Origin: Bacillus tequilensis KCTC 13622
GTDB taxonomy: Bacteria > Bacillota > Bacilli > Bacillales > Bacillaceae
DNA length: 64,000 nucleotides
Direction: 5' to 3'
Assembly (NCBI RefSeq): GCF_000507145.1
Contig: NZ_AYTO01000007.1
Coordinates: forward strand, 62,001 to 126,000
The translations under genes and the position numbers were made by a program. Below are positions 17,705-25,597 of this stretch, in pieces (positions within the stretch are counted from its first letter, which is position 1; each line of letters starts with the position of its first letter). The notes below the pieces were generated by a model. It saw nothing but the letters and a program-made list of their open reading frames with translations. It was not told where the DNA came from and searched no databases.

Positions 17705-18565
17705 TTAACCGTCTATAAGTAAAGCTTTCAATTTATCTGCCGTATTTTCTTTCTCTAGCGGCCGATAAATGGTCAGTTTCAAATCTGGTGAGTCATAAAC
17801 TTGCAATGTCATATGCTCCATTACCATTGTTCCCGCTGTCGGATGATGAAGCACTTTTTCTCCTGCGTGTGTGCCTAACACTTCGTGGTGGTTCCACCAT
17901 TTTTTAAATTCCGGGCTTACCTCAGTTAACTCATCGATCAGCTCTTTTATCCATGCTTCCCCGAGAAACCGGCTGGCTGTCGATCGAAATTGCGCGATGA
18001 GTTTTTTGGCGTGGCTTTCCCAGTCGTCCAGCAGATCCCGGTATTCTTTCGACGTAAAACATCGCCATATAGCGTTCCTTTCCTTTCTGCCCATGTGGCC
18101 AAAATCGCCGAACACCGCACAAGCCGCCGTGTTCCAAGCAATAACGTCCCACTTTTCGTCAGTCACATAAACAGGGCAATTGGTTAAATGATCAATAAAG
18201 TGCCGCACAGCCAGGGGAAGGCTCTTGTTTTCCTCATCCTGATCATCTAAAAGAACATGATGGCCTGCCAACAGAAAGACATGGCGTTTTTCCTCGTAAT
18301 TCAATTTGAGCACTCTTGATATGCTTTCCAGTACCTGTGTTGATACCCGAATATCCCTTCCCTGCTCCAGCCATGTGTACCATGTGACACCGATACCGGA
18401 CAGCTGGGCCATTTCCTCTCTTCTCAAGCCTGTCGTTTTCCTTCTGGTGCCTAAAGGCAATCCAAATTCTTGCGGAGAAAGCTGCGCCCTTTTTAATTTT
18501 AAAAACTCACCAAGCTCTTTCCGTTTTTCTGCCATACCGTCCACATACCCACTCTCCTCCCGCAT
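17705..18565 (-). CDS. XRE-type regulator with MmyB-like ligand domain
   Basis: This protein of up to 286 residues has an N-terminal helix-turn-helix (GLRREEMAQLSGIGVTWYTWLEQGRDIRVS, about 45-75) followed by the MmyB-like ligand-binding domain with CPVYVTDEKWDVIAWNTAACAVFGDF and HHPTAGTMVMEHMTLQVYDSPDLKL. Such regulators usually control an adjacent transporter or redox gene, here the upstream CMD/MFS pair in the same direction. The start is uncertain: ATG 18565 has TAGGA at 7 bases, while GTG 18544 has a stronger GGGAGGAG. A 6-bp palindrome abuts the start. I do not recall a counterpart at this site in 168. Confidence 0.8.
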   Translation of the reverse strand: MREESGYVDGMAEKRKELGEFLKLKRAQLSPQEFGLPLGTRRKTTGLRREEMAQLSGIGVTWYTWLEQGRDIRVSTQVLESISRVLKLNYEEKRHVFLLAGHHVLLDDQDEENKSLPLAVRHFIDHLTNCPVYVTDEKWDVIAWNTAACAVFGDFGHMGRKERNAIWRCFTSKEYRDLLDDWESHAKKLIAQFRSTASRFLGEAWIKELIDELTEVSPEFKKWWNHHEVLGTHAGEKVLHHPTAGTMVMEHMTLQVYDSPDLKLTIYRPLEKENTADKLKALLIDG

Positions 18566-18587
18566 AGAATTTCCTATTTGTATTCTA
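18565..18587. promoter_or_regulatory. Palindrome TAGAAT-N11-ATTCTA at the regulator gene start
   Basis: A perfect 6-bp inverted repeat with 11-base spacing has a centre-to-centre distance of about 17 bases. It overlaps the 5' end of the regulator gene. The position suggests an autoregulatory operator for the MmyB-type protein, but this is inference only. I did not find the same palindrome before the MFS gene. Confidence 0.4.
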
Positions 18588-18612
18588 CATAAAAAAGGAG
18601 AAGATTTTTATA

Positions 18613-18996
18613 TTATTTGTTTCGTTCTGCAAATACTTCTGCAGCCACAGGCAAAATGGTATTCAGCGCATTCGGGAATCCTGAGTAAATGATCATCTGC
18701 ATCATCACTTCTATGAGTTCTTCTTGTGTCCATCCGACATTCAAGGCTCCGTTAATATAGAATTTTAACTGCTGCGTATTGCCCAATGCAGTCAATCCGG
18801 CAACCGTTGCTAATAATCTGGATTTCAGATCAAGACCCGGTCTTGAAAAAATTTGTCCGTAATTAAACTCCACGGCGAGCACACCAAGGTCCGGAGCGAT
18901 GGATTGTTTAAAACTGTCTACGATCGCTTCGTAGTTCTCCTCATCTATTTGCTTCAGAATATCTAACCCTTTTTTATAATGTTCACTTGTTTGCAC
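18613..18996 (-). CDS. Carboxymuconolactone decarboxylase (CMD/AhpD-fold) family protein
   Basis: This 127-residue all-alpha protein shows the CMD family core: AVEFNYGQIFSRPGLDLKSRLLATVAGLTALG and LKFYINGALNVGWTQEELIEVMMQMIIYSGFPNAL. It has no cysteine, so it cannot be an AhpD-type CxxC peroxidase partner; it resembles the gamma-carboxymuconolactone decarboxylase branch, many of whose members have unknown substrates. Its first 14 bases overlap the end of the MFS gene, so the two are translationally coupled. It may act on a compound that the transporter moves. Confidence 0.85.
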   Translation of the reverse strand: MQTSEHYKKGLDILKQIDEENYEAIVDSFKQSIAPDLGVLAVEFNYGQIFSRPGLDLKSRLLATVAGLTALGNTQQLKFYINGALNVGWTQEELIEVMMQMIIYSGFPNALNTILPVAAEVFAERNK

Positions 18997-20197
18997 CAGC
19001 TTCTATCTCCCTTCTGATATCGCTTTGTTTCGCTGCTCGATTTATGGTAATCCTTGAACTGAAGGCAATGCCGATCATGATCATCCCCAGAATACAAACT
19101 CCGTTCCAATGAAACAGCATCCAGACTGCTCCGCCTGCATACGATCCAAAGGCACCGCCTAAAAATGTACTGACCATAAAAATGCCATTCAATCTGCTTC
19201 TCATTTCAGCGGACAATTGGAAAATCTCCGCCTGACATGCCACCTGATTCGCCTGAATGCCCATAGTGATGAATAAAGCGCCCAGCACAATCACAATCAA
19301 TGAGGTCCGGCCCGCCATTAACAAAACAAATGACAATAAGGTAAAAGACATACAAAGTTTGTTGGCAAATGCCGCTCCTTTTTGATCAATAATCCTGCCG
19401 ATCAGCGGAGTTGCAAAAGCTCCGCCAATCCCCACTAAACCAATTGTTCCGGCGGTCTGGCTGCCAAACGAGAATGGCGGTTCACTCACCACAAACACTA
19501 ACGTCGTCCAAAATAAACTGAAGGCGCCGAACATGAACCCTTGGTTTACACATGCTTTTCTTAACGCTTTCTCCTTGATCAAAAGCGGAAATAATGAAGA
19601 AATGAGTTTTCCGTAATGAACGGCAGGTGTCCCTTTGCTTTTCGGAAAGCAGAAGCGAATGATCAGCATAATGATGACGGCCGCTGCACAGGCAATCCAA
19701 TACATCACGCGCCAGCCATAGTGGGCATCTATCGCCCCGCTGACCACTCTCGCGCCTAATATTCCGCAAACCAAGCCGATGGCTACGTTTCCGAGTACTT
19801 TTCCTCTGTTCTTGTCATTTGCTAAACCTGCCGCAAATGGCACAAGGATTTGAGGAATAATTGTGAAGAACCCCAGCAACAAATTTGTGATGACCAGCCA
19901 TGAAAAGCTTACAGCTAACGCTGAAGCGGCCGAGCAAACTCCCACTAAGAACAGCAGACTCACAATTAAGCGGCGGCGTTCAAATAGATCTCCTAATGGA
20001 ACAAGCAGCAAGTTCCCCACGGCATAGCCGATCTGCACCAATGTAGCAATCATCCCAGCTTGTGCTGCTGTCACATGAAACGTGCCTGCCATGCTGACAA
20101 GCAATGTTTGATTGATATAGACATTGGCGACAGAAAACCCGCTAGTCACCGCCATCAGAAAGATCAAACCTCTCGATAATGAAATGGAATGTTTCAT
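18983..20197 (-). CDS. MFS transporter, drug or sugar efflux type
   Basis: This 404-residue protein has twelve membrane helices. MFS motif A is visible in the loop after helix 2 (GDLFERRRLIV), with TLVQIGYAVGNLLLVPLGDL before it, and an equivalent in the second half (GRIIDQKGAAF). The AraJ/YgaY-like group of efflux permeases is the best fit. ATG 20197 (MKHSISLSRG) follows AGAAAGGAGGCAAAC; the longer frame has no site. It heads the MFS-CMD-regulator set and lies between ywaD and ywaC. The substrate is not predictable. Confidence 0.87.
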   Translation of the reverse strand: MKHSISLSRGLIFLMAVTSGFSVANVYINQTLLVSMAGTFHVTAAQAGMIATLVQIGYAVGNLLLVPLGDLFERRRLIVSLLFLVGVCSAASALAVSFSWLVITNLLLGFFTIIPQILVPFAAGLANDKNRGKVLGNVAIGLVCGILGARVVSGAIDAHYGWRVMYWIACAAAVIIMLIIRFCFPKSKGTPAVHYGKLISSLFPLLIKEKALRKACVNQGFMFGAFSLFWTTLVFVVSEPPFSFGSQTAGTIGLVGIGGAFATPLIGRIIDQKGAAFANKLCMSFTLLSFVLLMAGRTSLIVIVLGALFITMGIQANQVACQAEIFQLSAEMRSRLNGIFMVSTFLGGAFGSYAGGAVWMLFHWNGVCILGMIMIGIAFSSRITINRAAKQSDIRREIEAGANK

Positions 20198-20288
20198 GTT
20201 TGCCTCCTTTCTACATGCATGATAAAGCAGGTGCAATCATAGAAACAGAAGTGAGTTTATACTGGTATTGAAAGTACTAGCAAAGCAA

Positions 20289-20319
20289 AAAAGCGAAACC
20301 TTGTCAGGCTTCGCTTTTG
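20289..20319 (-). terminator. Terminator after ywaC
   Basis: The stem AAGCGAA(A)CC ... GG(C)TTCGCTT, with an A tract on the plus strand giving a T run for the minus-strand transcript, lies 17 bases past the ywaC stop. Confidence 0.8.
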
Positions 20320-20335
20320 TAAAACATAACGTTTA

Positions 20336-20968
20336 TTAATCCACTTCTTTCTTAATCCCCAGCATTTTCTCATCTAAATAATGGGCGATCTCCGCAGCTT
20401 CCTTCAGCTCATCTGTTAATTGCTTAGGAACGTCATTGTTCAATTTATAGTAAATCTTATGTTCAAGGCTCGCCCAGAAATCCATCGCGATCGTCCGGAT
20501 TTGAATTTCTGCTTTGACGTATTCCACACGATTCGTTAAATTCACAGGCATCTCAATGATTAAGTGCAGGCTTCGGTAGCCGTTCGGTTTCGGCGTCTGG
20601 ATATAATCCTTCACCTTCACGATCCGCAGGTCTTCATGCTGCTTTAAGACGTTAACAACATTATAAATATCAGAAATAAAGGAACAAATGATGCGCACGC
20701 CGGCAATGTCGTGGATATGCTCTTTCATCTCCTTCGTCGTAATCTCGCAGCCCTTTCTCATTAACTTATTCACGATGCTTTCAAAGCTTTTGACACGGGA
20801 TTTCGTATGTTCAATCGGGTTGTGTCCGTGAATGAGGTTATATTCCTGACTGATAATAGAGAACTTTGTATCCAAGGCATCAAGCGCAAATTTATAAACT
20901 AATAATTCATTTTTCCAATCTTCCATTACTGTTTTTAAATCGTCCATATGCGTTACAGATAAATCCAT
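20336..20968 (-). CDS. ywaC: Small alarmone synthetase YwaC (GTP pyrophosphokinase, SAS2)
   Basis: YwaC is a 210-residue single-domain RelA/SpoT-like (p)ppGpp synthetase without hydrolase or regulatory domains. Visible motifs are KSRVKSFESIVNKLMRKG (ATP binding), HDIAGVRIICSFISDIY, KDYIQTPKPNGYRSLHLII (the GTP-binding G-loop Tyr and the catalytic region) and VEIQIRT-like AEIQIRTIAMDFWASLEHK. It makes (p)ppGpp during envelope and alkaline stress. ATG 20968 (MDLSVTHMDD) follows AAAGGAG; the longer frame through 21097 would start before the predicted ECF promoter, so it is rejected. Confidence 0.95.
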   Translation of the reverse strand: MDLSVTHMDDLKTVMEDWKNELLVYKFALDALDTKFSIISQEYNLIHGHNPIEHTKSRVKSFESIVNKLMRKGCEITTKEMKEHIHDIAGVRIICSFISDIYNVVNVLKQHEDLRIVKVKDYIQTPKPNGYRSLHLIIEMPVNLTNRVEYVKAEIQIRTIAMDFWASLEHKIYYKLNNDVPKQLTDELKEAAEIAHYLDEKMLGIKKEVD

Positions 20969-21014
20969 TTTCGTCATCTCCTTTAACGGATCTTTATCCG
21001 CTGTCCATGTACTA

Positions 21015-21041
21015 GACGTGCCTGCCTCCTGAGAGGTTCTA
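21015..21041 (-). promoter_or_regulatory. ECF sigma (SigM/SigW type) promoter of ywaC
   Basis: On the minus strand TAGAAC (21041-21036), 17 bases, CGTC (21018-21015). The AAC/CGTC core matches the envelope-stress ECF consensus, and ywaC is a known member of that regulon. The site lies just after the menA terminator and 47 bases before the chosen start. Confidence 0.7.
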
Positions 21042-21077
21042 CGAATTTTTTTACAAAATACTGTCGAATGTAACAAA

Positions 21078-21106
21078 AAAAGACCGCACGAAACCATGCG
21101 GTCTTT
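21078..21106 (-). terminator. Terminator after menA
   Basis: The stem AAAGACCGCA / TGCGGTCTTT has an 8-base loop. An A tract on the plus strand gives the T run for menA transcripts. It separates menA from ywaC. Confidence 0.85.
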
Positions 21107-21110
21107 CTTT

Positions 21111-22046
21111 TTATCGGAAGTAGCTGATCAATAATCCGATCGAGAGCAGGAATCCGAAAAATGTATTCGTCTGGGCTGTTGATTTCATTGCGATAATCAT
21201 GTTCATCGGCATTTCTTTTTGGATGAAGCCCTTCACAGCCTGAATCGGCTTAGGCACGCTCAAAAAGACGACAAACAGCCATGGGCTTGCGGCACCGGTG
21301 ATGACTAAGCCGACAATCCAAATATAAGCAACAGCAAACGACGCAGCCAAGAGAGTGACAGCTCCCTTATGCCCCATCAAAATCGCCAATGTTTTGCGCC
21401 CGCCTTTTTTGTCCTCTTCAATATCGCGAATGTTGTTCGACAGGTTAATCGCACCGACAAGAATTGCAATTGGTATTGAAATCAAAATGCTTTGCATATA
21501 AATCTTATCAGTCTGAATGAAAAACGAAATCAGCACAAACATCGAACCCATGCAAATGCCTGAGAATAACTCACCGAACGGCGTGTAGGCAATCGGCAGC
21601 GGCCCGCCTGTATACAGGTAGCCGATCGCCATGCCGACAAGGCCGATCACAGCGAGCCACCAGCTGCTGCTCGCGCAAATGTAAACGCCGAGCAGGATGG
21701 CAATCCCGTATGACGCGAGAGCTAATTGCAAAATCGTCTTAGGTTTCATTCCGTGGCGTACAATTGCCCCTCCGATTCCGACAGATTCTGCTGTATCCAA
21801 CCCGCGTTTAAAATCATAGTATTCATTAAATAAGTTCGTCGCGATCTGGATCCATAAGCAAGAAAACAGCATAGCCAGAAACAGCAGCAGATCAACCTTC
21901 ACATAAAACATCGCCAAAACCGTTCCGAGCAGCACAGGCACAAACGATGCGGTTAACGTATGAGGACGGGTTAACTGCCAAAGGATCTGGCCCATGCTTT
22001 CTTTTTGAGGCGCTGTCTGACCCTCACCCTTATTTGTTTGGTTCAT
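21111..22046 (-). CDS. menA: 1,4-dihydroxy-2-naphthoate polyprenyltransferase
   Basis: MenA is a 311-residue UbiA-family membrane enzyme with about eight or nine helices. It attaches the polyprenyl chain to 1,4-dihydroxy-2-naphthoate, giving demethylmenaquinone. The first Asp-rich motif is NLFNEYYDFKRGLDTAES (about residues 70-90) and the second is NLSNNIRDIEEDKKGGRKTLAI (about 205-225). It supplies menaquinone for respiration, including the cytochrome bd oxidase encoded further along. A TATAAT-like -10 box (minus strand, 22181-22176) lies about 135 bases upstream of the ATG, with a poor -35. Confidence 0.95.
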   Translation of the reverse strand: MNQTNKGEGQTAPQKESMGQILWQLTRPHTLTASFVPVLLGTVLAMFYVKVDLLLFLAMLFSCLWIQIATNLFNEYYDFKRGLDTAESVGIGGAIVRHGMKPKTILQLALASYGIAILLGVYICASSSWWLAVIGLVGMAIGYLYTGGPLPIAYTPFGELFSGICMGSMFVLISFFIQTDKIYMQSILISIPIAILVGAINLSNNIRDIEEDKKGGRKTLAILMGHKGAVTLLAASFAVAYIWIVGLVITGAASPWLFVVFLSVPKPIQAVKGFIQKEMPMNMIIAMKSTAQTNTFFGFLLSIGLLISYFR

Positions 22047-22343
22047 CTTCCTCTTCCTTTCTATTAAAAGGCTTTTTTCAGCCGGCAGCTTAATAAAACT
22101 CCTTTTGCTTCCTTATCTATCATAATGACTTCTCCCCCATTTCACAAGATACTGCAAGAAGGCGTTTTCTTTCTTATTATACGCTTACTGCCCTGATTTC
22201 ATTAGGGTTCTGCTTTCACTTGAACGAACAGGAAGAGAAAAATTTTTTTAAGTGCTTTACGCTTTTGAAAAATTAAAAAGACCTTTTGACTCCATTTACA
22301 TTTTCCTTTATTATTAATCAGCTCGAGACTTTCCATTCTTGCC

Positions 22344-22373
22344 TTGCAGGTATAAAGGTTCATTTTCAAAAGC
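22344..22373 (+). repeat. Composite word upstream of dltX, copy B
   Basis: TTGCAGGTATAAAG (22344-22357), 5 bases, then TTTTCAAAAGC (22363-22373). It is the second copy of the word pair upstream of ywaD. Here it directly precedes a sigma-D-type GCCGATAT box. Apart from this, the dlt signals and a menA -10 box, the 22.05-22.48 kb gap shows nothing else I can support. Confidence 0.4.
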
Positions 22374-22385
22374 AGATGCCGATAT
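22353..22385 (+). promoter_or_regulatory. Sigma-D-type promoter signal upstream of dlt
   Basis: GCCGATAT at 22378-22385 is the exact sigma-D -10 box. The nearest TAAA is at 22353-22356, 21 bases away instead of 15, and the base quartet at correct spacing is TTCA, so the -35 is poor. A sigma-D promoter has been reported for the B. subtilis dlt operon, which supports the call. Confidence 0.5.
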
Positions 22386-22413
22386 ATTAATTTGAGGGAG
22401 ATTAGGGAAAAAA

Positions 22414-22439
22414 TGAAACTTTTCGAGCATTTAAACGTC
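22414..22439 (+). promoter_or_regulatory. ECF sigma (SigX/SigM type) promoter of the dlt operon
   Basis: TGAAAC (22414-22419), 16 bases, CGTC (22436-22439). This is a near-perfect ECF promoter; dlt is a known SigX target. Transcription would start near 22446, about 40 bases before dltX. Confidence 0.85.
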
Positions 22440-22484
22440 AAATACTCATGTGATTGTCGAAAAAACGGGAAGGGAATTTTTGAT

Positions 22485-22634
22485 ATGCTGCAATTAATGA
22501 AACAGCTGTATGAAAAGCCCGCTGTCAAGTGGACATGTCATACAAGCTTTTATTTGATGATACTGCTTGTTTTGTTTTTTATGTATGGTTTTCACACCGC
22601 GAATACCGGTTCTTATATTTATAACGATTTCTAA
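22485..22634 (+). CDS. dltX: DltX, small membrane protein of teichoic acid D-alanylation
   Basis: This 49-residue protein has a single membrane helix (about 22-38: [15 protein letters not shown]) and a C-terminal YIYNDF close to the conserved FIYNxF motif of DltX. DltX is needed for D-Ala transfer from DltC through the DltB/DltD complex; the C-terminal motif with its Tyr is thought to carry the D-alanyl group. I chose ATG 22485, which follows GGGAAGGGA at good spacing. ATG 22497 also fits the family, while starts further upstream lie before the predicted transcript start. dltA begins 17 bases after its stop. Confidence 0.88.
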   Translation: MLQLMKQLYEKPAVKWTCHTSFYLMILLVLFFMYGFHTANTGSYIYNDF

Positions 22635-22651
22635 TTGGAGAGAGAATAACT

Positions 22652-24163
22652 ATGAAACTTTTACATGCTATTCAAACACATGCGGAAACTCATCCGCAAA
22701 CCGATGCCTTCCGCTCTCAAGGCCAGTCGCTCACGTATCAGGAATTATGGGAGCAGTCTGACCGCGCGGCTGCCGCGATCCAACAACGCATTTCCGGGGA
22801 AAAGAAATCTCCTGTCCTTGTGTACGGCCATATGGAGCCGCACATGATCGTTTCCTTCTTAGGAAGCGTTAAAGCGGGACACCCTTATATTCCGGTTGAT
22901 CTGTCCATTCCGTCCGAGCGGATTGCGAAAATTATCGAAAGCTCTGGAGCAGAATTGCTGATCCATGCAGCCGGACTTCCAATTGACACACTCGGTCAGC
23001 AGATTCAGACCATTTCAGCAGAAGCACTGCTGGAAAACAAAGACGCTTCTGTCAGCCAAGATCAATGGGTCAAGGAACACGAGACGTTTTATATCATTTA
23101 CACTTCCGGAAGCACCGGAAATCCTAAAGGCGTACAGATTTCCGCCTCGAACCTTCAAAGCTTCACAGACTGGATTTGTGCTGACTTCCCAGTCAACGGC
23201 GGAAAAATATTTTTAAACCAAGCTCCGTTTTCATTTGATTTATCTGTCATGGATCTTTATCCATGCCTTCAATCAGGCGGGACTTTACACTGCGTGACAA
23301 AGGATGCTGTGAATAAGCCGAAAGTCTTGTTCGAAGAGCTGAAGAAGTCCGGGCTGAATGTGTGGACATCTACACCTTCCTTTGTGCAGATGTGCCTGAT
23401 GGACCCAGGTTTTTCTCAGGAGCTGCTGCCTGATGCGGATACATTTATGTTTTGCGGAGAGGTTCTTCCTGTTTCTGTGGCAAAAGCGCTGCATGAGCGT
23501 TTTCCGAAAGCAAAAATCTTTAATACGTACGGTCCGACTGAAGCGACGGTGGCTGTCACATCCGTCGAAATTACAGATGACATCATCAGCCGCAGCGAAT
23601 CGCTTCCAGTGGGCTTCGCCAAGCCGGATATGAACATTTTCATTATGGATGAACAGGGACAGCCGCTTCCTGATGGAGAAAAAGGAGAAATCGTGATTGC
23701 GGGTCCGAGTGTGAGCCGAGGATATCTTGGTGAGCCCGAGCTGACGGATAAAGCGTTTTTCTCTTATAAAGGCGAGTGGGCATACCGGACTGGCGATGCC
23801 GGCTATATCGAAGATGGCCAGATCTTCTGCCAAGGGCGTTTGGATTTCCAAATTAAGCTTCACGGCTACCGAATGGAGCTTGAGGAAATTGAGGTCCATG
23901 TCAGACAGTCTCAGTACGTTCGCACTGCTGTCGTGATCCCGTATCAGCCAAACGGTACAGTTGAGTACCTGATCGCTGCTATTGTCCCTGAGGAGCATGA
24001 GTTCCAGAAGGAATTCCAGCTGACAAGCGCGATTAAAAAAGAGCTTGCCGCTTCGCTTCCAGCATATATGATCCCGAGAAAATTTATCTATCAGGATCAC
24101 ATTCAAATGACGGCTAACGGCAAAATTGACCGAAAACGCATTGGCGAAGAGGTTCTTGTATGA
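22652..24163 (+). CDS. dltA: D-alanine--D-alanyl carrier protein ligase
   Basis: DltA is a 503-residue adenylating enzyme that activates D-alanine with ATP and loads it on the phosphopantetheine arm of DltC in the cytosol. Visible ANL-superfamily motifs: the P-loop [15 protein letters not shown] (about 148-162), [11 protein letters not shown], the WAYRTGDAG hinge-region Asp, and the C-terminal catalytic Lys in TANGKIDR near residue 492. It has a GGAGAGAG site. It overlaps dltB by the ATGA arrangement at 24160-24163. Confidence 0.97.
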   Translation: MKLLHAIQTHAETHPQTDAFRSQGQSLTYQELWEQSDRAAAAIQQRISGEKKSPVLVYGHMEPHMIVSFLGSVKAGHPYIPVDLSIPSERIAKIIESSGAELLIHAAGLPIDTLGQQIQTISAEALLENKDASVSQDQWVKEHETFYIIYTSGSTGNPKGVQISASNLQSFTDWICADFPVNGGKIFLNQAPFSFDLSVMDLYPCLQSGGTLHCVTKDAVNKPKVLFEELKKSGLNVWTSTPSFVQMCLMDPGFSQELLPDADTFMFCGEVLPVSVAKALHERFPKAKIFNTYGPTEATVAVTSVEITDDIISRSESLPVGFAKPDMNIFIMDEQGQPLPDGEKGEIVIAGPSVSRGYLGEPELTDKAFFSYKGEWAYRTGDAGYIEDGQIFCQGRLDFQIKLHGYRMELEEIEVHVRQSQYVRTAVVIPYQPNGTVEYLIAAIVPEEHEFQKEFQLTSAIKKELAASLPAYMIPRKFIYQDHIQMTANGKIDRKRIGEEVLV

Positions 24164-25344
24164 CGCCTTACAGCTCGTTTTTATTCTTTATACTGCTTGG
24201 CATTCTTCTTCTGCCGACGATCATTCTCGGCTTAAACGGAAAAAGATTTCAAGCATACAACATGTTCATATCCATCATTATATTGGCTTTAATTTTTTCG
24301 CACGACTTACACGGAGCCATCGCGCTATGCCTGTTTACGATATGGCAGGTGCTTTTGATCAGCGGCTATCTGGCGTACCGGCAGAAAGCGAACAGCGGCT
24401 TTGTCTTTTGCGCAGCTGTTATCGCGTCGATTCTGCCTTTATTCTTGTCAAAAATATGGCCGTTTCTTTCACACCCGCAGCCGCATCATCCGACGCTTAA
24501 CCTGATCAGCTTTTTAGGGATTTCGTATTTAACCTTTAAAGGCGTTCAGCTGATTATGGAAGCAAGAGACGGTCTGCTGAAGGAACAGCTGCCGCTGCAC
24601 CGCCTGCTGTATTTCATCCTGTTTTTCCCGACGATTTCATCCGGTCCGATCGACAGATATCGCCGATTCGTCAAGGATGAGCAGAAGGCTTGGACAAAAG
24701 AAGAATACGCCGACCTATTGTATACAGGAATACATAAAATCTTTATCGGTTTCCTGTATAAGTTTATAATCGGCTATGCAATCAATACGTACTTCATCAT
24801 GAATCTTCCCGCGATCACGCACAATAAGATTCTTGGAAATCTGCTGTACATGTACGGCTACAGCATGTATTTATTCTTTGATTTCGCCGGATACACGATG
24901 TTTGCCGTCGGGGTCAGCTATATTATGGGAATTAAATCCCCGGAAAACTTTAATAAACCGTTTATCAGTAAAAATATTAAAGATTTCTGGAATCGCTGGC
25001 ATATGTCTCTGTCATTTTGGTTCAGAGATTATGTGTTTATGAGATTCGTCTTTTGGATGACAAAGAAAAAGTGGATCAAAAACCGTATGGCCATCTCAAA
25101 CATCGGGTATTTCCTGCTGTTTATGCTGATGGGTGTTTGGCACGGGCTTGCACCGCAATATATCATCTACGGCCTCTATCACGCCGTGCTGATGACATGC
25201 TACAACTTTTTCGAGAAGTGGAATAAGAAATATAAATGGCTGCCGTCCAACCGCTGGACAACTATTCTCGCGATTGTGATCACATTCCACTTCGTTTGCT
25301 TCGGATTTTATATTTTCTCTGGAAAACTATTTCATCACCATTAA
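24160..25344 (+). CDS. dltB: DltB, MBOAT-family D-alanyl transfer protein
   Basis: DltB is a 394-residue polytopic membrane protein of the MBOAT acyltransferase family. It moves the D-alanyl group from DltC across the membrane toward DltX, DltD and teichoic acid. The MBOAT signature is visible as [18 protein letters not shown] and as the [21 protein letters not shown] segment with the conserved membrane His. Its ATG overlaps the dltA stop. dltC begins 16 bases later with an AAGGAG site. Confidence 0.96.
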   Translation: MTPYSSFLFFILLGILLLPTIILGLNGKRFQAYNMFISIIILALIFSHDLHGAIALCLFTIWQVLLISGYLAYRQKANSGFVFCAAVIASILPLFLSKIWPFLSHPQPHHPTLNLISFLGISYLTFKGVQLIMEARDGLLKEQLPLHRLLYFILFFPTISSGPIDRYRRFVKDEQKAWTKEEYADLLYTGIHKIFIGFLYKFIIGYAINTYFIMNLPAITHNKILGNLLYMYGYSMYLFFDFAGYTMFAVGVSYIMGIKSPENFNKPFISKNIKDFWNRWHMSLSFWFRDYVFMRFVFWMTKKKWIKNRMAISNIGYFLLFMLMGVWHGLAPQYIIYGLYHAVLMTCYNFFEKWNKKYKWLPSNRWTTILAIVITFHFVCFGFYIFSGKLFHHH

Positions 25345-25360
25345 AGGAGATTAGAAGACT

Positions 25361-25597
25361 ATGGATTTTAAACAAGAGGTATTAGACGTTTTAGCAGAGG
25401 TTTGCCAGGATGACATCGTAAAAGAAAATCCTGATATTGAAATTTTTGAAGAAGGTTTGCTTGATTCTTTTGGAACAGTAGAATTGCTGCTTGCGATTGA
25501 AAACCGTTTTGATATTTTAGTGCCGATCACTGAATTTGACCGGGACGTTTGGAATACGCCTAATAACATTGTAAATCAGCTGTCTGAGTTGAAATAA
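25361..25597 (+). CDS. dltC: D-alanyl carrier protein DltC
   Basis: DltC is a 78-residue acyl-carrier-type protein. The phosphopantetheine attachment site is Ser36 in [11 protein letters not shown], with the usual helical pattern around it. It carries D-alanine from DltA to the DltB channel. The stop overlaps the dltD start as TAATG. Confidence 0.96.
   Translation: MDFKQEVLDVLAEVCQDDIVKENPDIEIFEEGLLDSFGTVELLLAIENRFDILVPITEFDRDVWNTPNNIVNQLSELK

Noticed and set aside
20969..21097. N-terminal extension of ywaC by 43 codons
   Set aside because: It would include the ECF promoter and the menA terminator region within the coding part, lacks a ribosome site, and the family starts at MDLSVTH.
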